Assembly: GCA_963210315.1 (NCBI GenBank)
Contig: OY723284.1
Span: forward strand, 248,001-312,000
DNA from: Rhynchopus euleeides
Lineage: Eukaryota; Euglenozoa; Diplonemea; Diplonemida; Diplonemidae
Reading direction: 5' to 3'
DNA: 64,000 nt
Shown one piece after another: positions 20,576 to 29,206 of this stretch. Under the pieces are notes generated by a model. The model was given only the letters and a program-made list of their open reading frames with translations, was not told where the DNA came from and ran no database searches. A program made the translations under genes and the position numbers. Each line of letters starts with the position of its first letter. Positions within the stretch are counted from its first letter, which is position 1.

Positions 20576-21671
20576 GGGGGGGTCAATTGTGTAAACCCTC
20601 CAAACCCCCCCAGATCGGTCCGGAAACCCATCGAACCCCACTTTTCCACCATTCCGGGCACCTCAGGTGCCCGAATTGGGGTACCTAAATTTTGTGCCAC
20701 CGTTTGGTACCGGACAGTGCCACTGTGTGGGAGGTTGGAAAAGAAAATGCCCCAACACACCACATCTGAGGGTTGCAATGCATGTTGCTTGCCAACCACG
20801 TCATCCGGTGGGTGTCAGGCGCTATGTAGGTGGCATGAGCCAGGTCTTCGATGTGTTCTGGCTTGTATATGTACCTCCCTGCCTGCGGCACAGGCACTGC
20901 CTTTGTCCCCCACACCAGCCACAGAGAGCGTATTGTACTCGGTCCACGGTTGCTGATTCATTGTGATGCGTTGTATCCTCGAGTGAACGTCACACACTAG
21001 TGGCACCACCACCCGCCATCCGAGAGCTGTATTGACTTTGCGCCCTTCCGTTGCATTCACCTCGCCACGCATATTGCACCGTTCAGTACCAGTGCTCTTG
21101 GGCCAGGCAAAGTAGACCGCAGCAACTACCAATTCTGGCACAATGGGTACCACGACAGCGCACTTCGTGTGTTCCCGGAATGTACAGCTCGTGTTGCAAC
21201 AGTCGTTGTCAACACATCCCGGTTGTGGAGCACTGCTGCACAGGAATCACACGACCATCTGGACTTGTTCCGTACCTACAGGCAGCCTCCCGGTGCATGG
21301 TGGCAGGGAGGTACATATACAAGCCAGAACTCATCGAAGACCTGGCTAATGCCACCTACATAGCGCCTGACACCCACCGGATGACGTGGTTGGCAAGCAA
21401 CATGCATTGCAACCCTCAGATGTGGTGTGTTGGGGCATTTTCTTTTCCAACCTCCCACACAGTGGCACTGTCCGGTACCAAACGGTGGCACAAAATTTAG
21501 GTACCCCAATTCGGGCACCTGAGGTGCCCGGAATGGTGGAAAAGTGGGGTTCGATGGGTTTCCGGACCGATCTGGGGGGGTTTGGAGGGTTTACGGGGGC
21601 TTTGGGGCCTCTGCGCCGGTTTTTTGAAAAATCGTGTTTGTCCACGTAAAAGGGTGGCATTTGACCCCCCC
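20576..21671. mobile_element. TA-flanked inverted-repeat element W, copy 1
   Basis: Long inverted arms (about 20576-20883 and 21302-21671) surround a 418-bp centre. TA lies at 20574-20575 and 21672-21673, and the tips read GGGGGGGTCAA. The left arm lacks about 70 bp of the tip-proximal sequence present at 48453. Each arm encodes, outward, the same 60-odd residue peptide (RYIYKPE, then THRMTWLASNMHC, then GTKRWHKI and a stop). The centre has a minus-strand frame (VVVPIVPELVVAAVYFAW and so on) ending one base out of frame with the left-arm peptide. It is a non-autonomous element made from a broken gene. Confidence 0.72.
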
Positions 21672-21673
21672 TA

Positions 21674-22478
21674 GGCATAGGGTGCGGGCGATTCGGTTAT
21701 CGCCCAAATCGCAAAAATTATCGCCCTCATTATCGCCCATTCTGTCAAGGCGATAAGTGGGCGATAATGTTTCCGTCGTATTTTTGGGGGCAAAATGGCC
21801 CGGCCAGGGACGTCAGATCACTGCTGAGGTGGTGAGTGGGTCATTGCCTCAGTGAAGACCCGGTTCCTGACCTAGATCAAGCCCTCTGCTCCAGTGTTCT
21901 CAGTGGGTCATGACTCTGTGACCAGGGTCAGAACCGCCCCAGGTCTCAGATCAGCCGTGAAGCTTCCTGTGGGCTATGCAATGAGTCATCTCAAACGTAC
22001 GGAGTTCATCTCCTCCCATTCAGACCGACTACACTAGAACCACGCATCTCCTTCAACACTAAGGTGTACCCGCTTCATGCTCACGAGTGCTCCTAGTAAC
22101 GGCGAGTGAACAGGTCCTGAGCGAGGTCAGGATCTGGGACAATGCCCAGTTCCTCACGTGGGTTTTGACCGAGGAAATGACCCACCCGCATGACGTCAGT
22201 GGTCAGAAGCTGATTTCTGATGCAGAGTCCTAGGTCTTGGCCCAGTTGTTGACGAGGTCACAGGGCCCTGTGGGACCCAGGGTCAGTAGAGCGGTAACCC
22301 ACTCACCACTAGCTGAAAACCCCTTCAGAAAGTGTGAAAGAAAACGGGCGATACTGGGCGATAATTTGGCGATAATCGGGCGATAATGGGCGATAAGGCG
22401 ATTCGATACGCGATAATCGGGGCTCGAACCCGGTTGGGCGAATATAGGGCGATAGGCGAATCGCCCGCACCCTATGCC
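21674..22478. mobile_element. TA-flanked inverted-repeat element Z carrying an rRNA-like piece
   Basis: The ends are GGCATAGGGTGCGGGCGATT and its inverse, flanked by TA at 21672-21673 and 22479-22480. It therefore sits exactly at the right-hand TA of element W copy 1. Subterminal zones repeat GGCGATAAT-type words in both orientations. The centre has an rRNA-like region (see 22064-22140) and repeated GTCATG/GGGTCA-rich sequence. Confidence 0.68.
22064..22140 (+). pseudogene. LSU rRNA 5'-region-like fragment
   Basis: The 17-mer TAGTAACGGCGAGTGAA at 22094-22110 is the universally conserved block near the 5' end of eukaryotic large-subunit rRNA. GTACCCGCT about 28 nt upstream and GGATCTGG about 30 nt downstream match the order of neighbouring conserved words, but the usual sequence between the first two (AACTTAAGCATAT) is missing or changed. 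It is short, altered and inside a transposon-like element, so it is taken as a captured remnant, not a working rRNA gene. Confidence 0.55.
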
Positions 22479-22683
22479 TAGGGGGGGGGGGGGGGGTCTT
22501 CGCTGGTCGTTATCCTCCGTCAATCTTCGTCAGTTTCCCAGCCAATTCAACAGGAAATGCGCCGAAATTGCACTGACGCCCACCCCGTAGCGAAGACCCC
22601 AATGGAAAACGAGAGGTTTGCTTGTCGAGAGTGAATGGAAAAAAGCAAGCCTCCCACGCACCAACGAGTGCAACCGAAGGGGG

Positions 22684-22689
<6 letters not shown>

Positions 22690-22728
<39 letters not shown>
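22690..22728. repeat. poly-G tract
   Basis: A run of about 39 consecutive Gs (length possibly uncertain in assembly) lies at the start of the retrotransposon frame. It would encode polyglycine, so any frame upstream of it should not be trusted. Confidence 0.9.
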
Positions 22729-22729
22729 C

Positions 22730-25700
22730 TGGCGTGCAGGGTGCAGGCAGCGCGCGCAAATGCGACCTGTTTCCGGGTGCCCGCGCGCTACCGGCGACCG
22801 TGCACCCTGGGTGCAAACCCGGTGGTGCACCAGCGCCGAGGCCTGCTCCGCGACGACTTCCGGAGACGTTGCCGTGAGGATGCGAAGAGTGTCGTGGCGA
22901 TGCTGAAGGGAGAGACGCCCAGCACTGCCGACACGGTGCGGCGACCGGACGGGACCTTCACCGCCAACCTCGCTGAGATGGACAGCATCCTGCAAGGAGC
23001 CTGGGACAGCATCCTGCGGCTGTACCCTGATCGCGTTGGGGAACCCGAATTTGCGCCGTTCATGGAGCGCTTCGGGAAATACGTACACCACACTCCGATG
23101 ACTATATCCGACATCACGGGGTCAGACCTCATCGCGCTGGCACAGATGAAGCTAGCGAAGTCCAAGTCGGGCACCTGCGGCGTCGACGGCTGGAGACTGG
23201 AAGAGGTTGCACTTCTGCCGGTGGGGCTAATGGATGGGTTTGCAGCCCTCTTCAACAGCATCGAGCGTACCGGCTCTTGGCCCGAGGCGCTGAGAACCGC
23301 ACTGGTGACGCTCATCCCCAAGGGCGAATACGCTGGCGACCCGCTCGGACTTCGGCCCATCACGGTCACGAGCCTGGTGTACCGCATATGGGCCTGCCGC
23401 CGTCTGCAGGATGTTGTCGTATGGCAGGAGGGCTGGATTGACCCCTCTCAACACGGCTTCCGCCCCGGCCACCGCGCCGACGACGCGCTGATGGACCTCA
23501 CGACCCAGATTGAGGAAACGCTCCTGGACAAGGACACCTCGATCTACCTCCTGGCGCTCGACTTCTCGAAATGTTTCGACAGGGTACCCCAGCGCTTAGT
23601 CCTGGAGCTGGCGCGTGCAATGGGGCTGCACGAGCGCATCCTCCGGCCGCTGGAAGCGATGTACTCGCGCCTCCGCCGTCGCTTCAAGACCCCACTCGGA
23701 GTGGGGGGGGAGTTCGATGTGACGAACGGAATTCTTCAGGGCTGCCCATTGTCGGTCGTCCTCATCAACGCGCTGCTCTCCGTCCTGGTGAAAGCGATCC
23801 AGGAAGAGAGCGGGGGGGCCCTCAGCATATCGTACGCGGATGACGCCACTATCATCTCGCGTGTCTCTGAGGCGCTGACACAACGTGGCGCGGACATCAC
23901 GGGCGAGTTCTGCGCAATAACGGGAATGCGCCTAAACGAAAAGAAGACCATTGCCATGGGCGTGCATCGCGTGGACCCCTCCTCTGGCGCACGCCCTCGA
24001 TATGTCGGCACCATCGCTGTAAATGGGGCCACCTTCCCCACCAAAACGGCCTCACCTGCACTAGGCGTGCGCGTCTGTGTGTCACCAGCGTTCATAGACC
24101 GCGGCGACGACGGACGGGCGAGTAAAGCGCATGCCCCCTTACGCCGCCTGGGCAGCTCGCCTGCGACCTTTGAGCAGCGACACGGCCTGATTGCTGGCGC
24201 AGTCATGCCCCGAGCGATCTTCGGTGGCTGGTATGCGCCCATTGACCACCGGGTCCTCCGCGACCTAGAGACCCGAGCCTCAAACTGCCTATACGGTGAC
24301 CGCCATCCCTCCCGCAGCACCGCAGCGGCCCTCTCCATTGCCTCGAAGGGACACCTCCTTCACCCAGGAATCATAGTGCCGTATCGCATGCTGCTCCTAC
24401 TTCTAGACTCCTGCCGCCGCCTACCAGAATTGATCCCGCGATTCAACCGCATTCGGGCCATGTATGCGCAAAAAACACGCATCGACGTCCCCCTCGGGCC
24501 TATCGGGCTTGCGCTCAAAAAAGGACTGCCGCCGGCCTCCCTCACCTGCGGCGATGATGTTTCCCTCATATCTGCTCCAGGAGGTTCCGAACCACTGCTT
24601 TCACTCGAAGTGGCGGCACGGAACCATGTGCTACGCGAGGCGCTGCGTCACAACATCTGGCGAAGGCTTGCTATCTCCAGACCCTCCTTCGGCGGTGTGG
24701 AGGACGGCGTTGACACCGTGCTGACAAACGACTTCTGGCAATCATGTGGGGATCCTGTGCTCGCCGCTGCGATGCGCTGCATTATTGTTGGGGGCGTGTT
24801 CCTGGCAGACCGCTGGGGACGCAATAAGCTTGGGGCTGCGACGGACTCCGCGCCTGACGGGCCGGAGGCCGAGCGCTCGACCGCTCCTACTCCACCTCCT
24901 GTGACCGCTGCCGACCACGCCACAGCACCCGCGGACGGCGACGCTGCCGGTGACACCGATGATGACGACGACTCGTCGAGCTCAGCCCCGTCCGAGTTCG
25001 ATGTCCTCGACGACTCGGGTGAGGTGCCCCTACCCCTCACAGCAACACAGCCGGAGCCGGGTAGCGACCGCCTCTGCCGGAATTGCGATACGGGCTCCCC
25101 CGAAACCGTCACGCATCTCTTCTGGGAATGCCCTGCCCACAACGACGTCCGTGCCCGGGAGCGGTACGCGGGTCTCTGTGAGGAGCGCCTCTCATGGCCG
25201 CCCTGCCTAGCCAACTGGGGCATCATACCGAAACCCCTATCCGGTACGGTGCGGGCGAAGGACCTGCACCACCTAATGAGCACGATAGTCGCCCGCAGAG
25301 ATGTGCTGGAACGTGAGCGCCTCGGGGTATCCCCAACTGTTTGCGCGTGGGACGCAGCGCTAGCGCGACCCGCTGCGCCCCATCAGTCCGACCTGGCCTC
25401 ACTGCCGGACAACCCACCCCGCTGGACTCACGGAGAGTGCATCATGCGTGCCCTGCGGGCCTGGCTCGGTCGTCTCACCTGGACGAGGGAGGGGTCCGTC
25501 TCCTTCTGCGAGCTCGCCATCGACTTCGAGGTCTTCTCCGGGCTCGACGTCTGCCCGATCGCTACTGGCGCCCCGGCAGGAACCCAGCCCGCCCCACTCA
25601 ACATGCGTGGACGCATGATGGGGCAGATGTTGAAATACCTTGTCTCCCAGTGTGAAGCAGTTAACCTCCGCGCGCCCCTGCCTGGCGCGTTTGTCTCGCG

Positions 25701-25983
25701 TGTCTACTGCCTCCGCGCGGTGGGGGTGAAGGAAGTCTGGGGCGGTCTTGAGCCGCGCCCCCGCTTTGCCTGCCACGGGCTCACCACCCGTATCCTGATC
25801 GAGCAGATTCCCCGCGCGATCCACTGGGCCTCGAGCAAGTCGTGGGGCCTGGACCTTACCCCGTCGTATACCGAGGTGCCCGACCGGGACACGCGAAGCG
25901 AACAGTGGGACCCTACTCCCGTAGCCCCCACCCGTGACCCCCCTCGACACGATCAGCCCGAGGTCGGCGCCGTGCGGCGCTGA
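22730..25983 (+). CDS. reverse transcriptase of a non-LTR retrotransposon
   Basis: About 1080 codons after the G-run. RT motifs occur in order: LVTLIPKG and LRPITVTSLVYRI, QHGFRPGHRADDAL, motif A LALDFSKCFDRV, motif B GILQGCPLSVVLINALL, motif C SYADDATIIS with the catalytic Asp pair, and motif D GMRLNEKKT. A CCHC finger follows near the C-terminal third (CRNCDTG, then THLFWEC), as in many LINE-type proteins. A low-complexity acidic/Pro stretch lies at about residues 705-770. The core looks intact. The start is unknown because the frame is open through the poly-G tract; stop TGA at 25981-25983. Confidence 0.88.
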
Positions 25984-27061
25984 GCGCTATGCCCCCCGTT
26001 CGGAGGTGCTGGCTCGCAACGTCTGCAGGGCCCACTCCAAGCCCAAGTGCCATGACTGCGACGCGGCGGGGCACAACCGAACCCTGCGAATGGAAGACTG
26101 CTGCCGGGCCCACCACCGCCAGGATGACGGACTGCCCGTGCAGTTCTGCAGCACGCACCGGCTGCTCCGCTGCGGCACCTGCAGCTCCTCCAACATGTGC
26201 TGCAAGCGTGGCCACCACGGCTGCCGCGACCATGACCTGCCCCCCTGCGGGGTCTGCGCCTCTCTGCCTGAGATGGATGACAGACGCCCCACCGCTTGCT
26301 GCAAGAAGGGCCACCACGCCCCTCCCGCCCCTGCGACGCCTGTGGAGGCAGACGCCCCCACCCCGCCGCCCCATGTGCCGCCAACCCCGCCCTTCCCAGA
26401 GGCGACTGCGCCTACCGTGGGGGATCTTCCCTCCACCACGCCACCCCGTGTGCCTGCGCCTCAGCCCTCCCCTGAAGCGACCCCGTGTCCCGCTACTCCC
26501 GAGCCCGCCACCCCTCCAGTTATCCTGAAGAGGCTGGCCCATACCGTGTGCTCCCCGGGCTCACCCCACCGCCACCTGATGCAGCCTCGTAGGAGGCTCT
26601 CACCCGACGGCGTCAGGCCATCCATCCCCGCCGTGGCGCAGCTGAAGCGCACCGCCTTAGAGGCGCATACCGGTTCCACCCCGGCACTGCCTGCCCAAAG
26701 GCCTAGGGTCGACCACGTGATCCCCACCGCTAACGCTGACGTTGACGTGGGCGCCGCTGATCCGGACCCACCTTCTCCTACTACCTCCCCTCCCGACGGC
26801 GTGTCCGTTGACGCAGCCCTTCCCCAAAGGCCCCGTTCTGGTGCCTCTTCCTCCTCCGCCCGTGCGCGGTCACCGCACGCGCCTACAGGCTTCCGGGCCT
26901 ACCTTAATCCTCCTTCCTCACGTAGCGCGTCACCGGGCGCTACAGACCGTGTGGCGCCTGCGCCTCCTCCTCCTCCTGTGTCACTTCCCTCACCCCACCA
27001 GAGCAGCTCCTCTCTCAAACAAGGGGAGTCTACCGGGCCGCGGGCCCGCGTAGTTAAGTAG
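25934..27061 (+). CDS. Cys/His-rich tail frame of the non-LTR element
   Basis: 375 codons, overlapping the RT frame by 50 nt in another frame and without an early ATG. It may be joined to RT by frameshift or may follow a lost base. Residues about 28-130 contain three tandem units of the form CxxH-x4-CxxC, a spacer, then CC and an HH pair: CRAHSKPKCHDC to CCRAHH; CSTHRLLRCGTC to CCKRGHH; CRDHDLPPCGVC to CCKKGHH. The remaining 240 residues are Pro/Ser/Thr-rich. Zinc-binding and RNA or DNA contact are inferred from the cysteine spacing only. The family is not recognised. Confidence 0.65.
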   Translation: MTPLDTISPRSAPCGAERYAPRSEVLARNVCRAHSKPKCHDCDAAGHNRTLRMEDCCRAHHRQDDGLPVQFCSTHRLLRCGTCSSSNMCCKRGHHGCRDHDLPPCGVCASLPEMDDRRPTACCKKGHHAPPAPATPVEADAPTPPPHVPPTPPFPEATAPTVGDLPSTTPPRVPAPQPSPEATPCPATPEPATPPVILKRLAHTVCSPGSPHRHLMQPRRRLSPDGVRPSIPAVAQLKRTALEAHTGSTPALPAQRPRVDHVIPTANADVDVGAADPDPPSPTTSPPDGVSVDAALPQRPRSGASSSSARARSPHAPTGFRAYLNPPSSRSASPGATDRVAPAPPPPPVSLPSPHQSSSSLKQGESTGPRARVVK

Positions 27062-27097
27062 ACGACACCCTTGGGGTGCGAGTATTTTCGTTTCGGG

Positions 27098-27297
27098 NNN
27101 NNNNNNNNNNNNNNNNNNNNNNNNNNNNNNNNNNNNNNNNNNNNNNNNNNNNNNNNNNNNNNNNNNNNNNNNNNNNNNNNNNNNNNNNNNNNNNNNNNNN
27201 NNNNNNNNNNNNNNNNNNNNNNNNNNNNNNNNNNNNNNNNNNNNNNNNNNNNNNNNNNNNNNNNNNNNNNNNNNNNNNNNNNNNNNNNNNNNNNNNN
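27098..27297. other. assembly gap, 200 N
   Basis: Exactly 200 N, a conventional placeholder; true length and content are unknown. It lies between the end of the retrotransposon and an AG microsatellite. Confidence 1.
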
Positions 27298-27362
27298 AGA
27301 GGAGAGAGAGAGAGAGAGAGGAGAGAGAGAGGAGAGAGAGAGAGGAGAGAGAGAGAGGAGAG
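27298..27362. repeat. (AG)n microsatellite, gap-flanking
   Basis: Imperfect AGAGAG/GGAGAG repeats of 65 bp directly after the gap; this is probably why the assembly broke here. Confidence 0.95.
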
Positions 27363-29206
27363 GACGGTACTCGTTCTCTCCTCTAATCGAAGGGCCAATG
27401 GTTGTATAGCACCCCTTCCTGTCAAATGGAGTAGTTTTTTCTTGCCTTGAAAATCTGTGTCTGCTGGCTGTAGGGGGGGGTATGGGTGGTTGGGCGGATG
27501 GATGACTGGGGGGAGGGAGGGAGAGTGTCTGCGGCGAGTTGGCTTGACCAGCGGGGAGAGAGAGGAGGTGGAGGGAGTGGGTGGGGTGGGTGGTGATACC
27601 GGCTTTCATGTGGCATGTGCGGCACATACGTCGCATCCCCGTCCCCCCTTTTTTTTGCCGGGGCTGCTGCTCTTATTTGCGGCGGGGGCTAAACTATTTT
27701 TTCTTCCTGCTCCGAGAAACACCTTCTCTGCCCGTACTCCGCGCGACACATCGACGGGACCATTCCGGGGTCAGGTCGACTGCCTTTCCATTGCCACCAC
27801 TGCCGAAACAACCTACAACCGAGGGGTACCACACCATGCTGGCTGCGCCAGTTGGCCCGAGGGAGATTGTGGTGTGCGCAGTTTGGAAACACAACAAAAC
27901 GAGCTGCACACAGGTATCAGGCTCCTCACACTCCCTCGCCTCGGAAAGGCCTCCACCCACTCCAGGGATGACAGGTCGTGCCCCCGGTCTCACTACTGTC
28001 TGTGCCCTCCTTGCACAAAAGGGAGCGCAGCCCGACCAGTGAAGGGCTGCGAACTCCCGCTATTTCTGAATTCTATGACGCTGTGAAGGAGGGAGGCGGG
28101 GGGGAAGAGGTGGGTGCGGGGGGCATGGACAGAGGATACACCAAAGAGAGAGGCTCCTGACACCCAGCCCACACCAGCAACGCGTGTGACAGAAGGTGCG
28201 TGGGGGGTGGGGAGGGGGAGGGAGAGGGGGGGACGGGCATCGTGACAACTGTTTTTGCCTCCTAAAGCAGCAGCTTTTACCCTGCATTCCCGTGGCAAAG
28301 AAAATATACCCCTCTGTGACACCCGAAGCAGCTCGTGTGGGGGGTGTGGGGGGGTGGCGGGGGGCGGTGGTCTAAAAAAAGATTAGGGTGGTGTGCTGGT
28401 GCGCCAAATCCGGGAAAAAAAATATCACTCTCGCACACAACAGCTCTAGTTACGCTCTGAGGCGCTCAGAAGCGCGTTGATGTGCCGGGTTTTACTAAAT
28501 AGCTTTTTTTCGTAGGCCACCCGGCACGGATCACTACTCAAAAGAAGAAAATAGGCGCGCCGCCAGGCGTGTTGCTAGGGGAGGCCCTCAGGGTGAGGGT
28601 TGGGGGGGGGGGACGGGGGGGTGAGATAACGTTTCGCGATGCCCGTCCCCAGGATGCTCCCAGGGTCGATAGGGAACAGGCACACAGGGTACACTCACAC
28701 ACGTGAATCATTATGTGGTGGTGCAATCCAATCGGGCAGAAACACACACACAGGATAAGTTCATAACGCTGATTTTGGTCCGATCACAGCACCACATGCA
28801 CCGCTCCTGGCGGTTTCGAGCGGATCCTGCCAGGGGGGGTTGCTGTCTCAACTTTTTCTTAGAAGCATGCCACGCAACGCAGCCCGTCCCCCACACCCAA
28901 CACGCCCTCACCCCCTTTCCTCTTCTTGTTCTCTTTCCCTTGGGGTGAATCGCATCGCCAACACATCGCGAGGCGAGGTGCCTCATGCAAACAACTCGTC
29001 TGCACCACCACCCCCCCCACGTTACGAATGCGTGTGGGGATACACAGGGGACGCCATTTCAGCTCTAAAGTGGAGAAATGGCAGACAAGCACCCCCCCCC
29101 CCCCCCCCGCACCCCCCCCCCACCCCATCCATCAGATCTATCCCCTGCCCGGTGGAATTCAGTAAACTTTTTGACAACCTGACTGCACTTTTGACACCTC
29201 CCACAC
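27363..29206. other. intergenic, no supported gene
   Basis: About 1.8 kb rich in G-runs and T-runs, with only short overlapping frames. Nothing codes convincingly on either strand. Confidence 0.5.

Larger units (their letters stand above)
22495..27061 (+). mobile_element. non-LTR retrotransposon, 5' end unclear
   Basis: A reverse transcriptase frame is followed by an overlapping zinc-finger frame. An upstream segment has the inverted pair GGGTCTTCGCT and AGCGAAGACCCC (22495-22605). A G-run of about 40 bp at 22690-22728 interrupts the N-terminal part. No endonuclease domain or separate upstream gag frame is visible, so the copy may be 5'-truncated or rearranged. The 3' end runs into an assembly gap. 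No poly-A tail or target duplication can be assessed. Confidence 0.8.

Noticed and set aside
22400..22470. tRNA-like B box (GGGTTCGAGCCCC on the minus strand) in element Z
   Set aside because: No matching acceptor stem, anticodon arm or A box at the right spacing; it is part of the GGCGATAA-rich inverted end.
22618..22730. Polyglycine N-terminus of the non-LTR protein
   Set aside because: Encoded by a homopolymer G-run of unreliable length; likely untranslated or an insertion.
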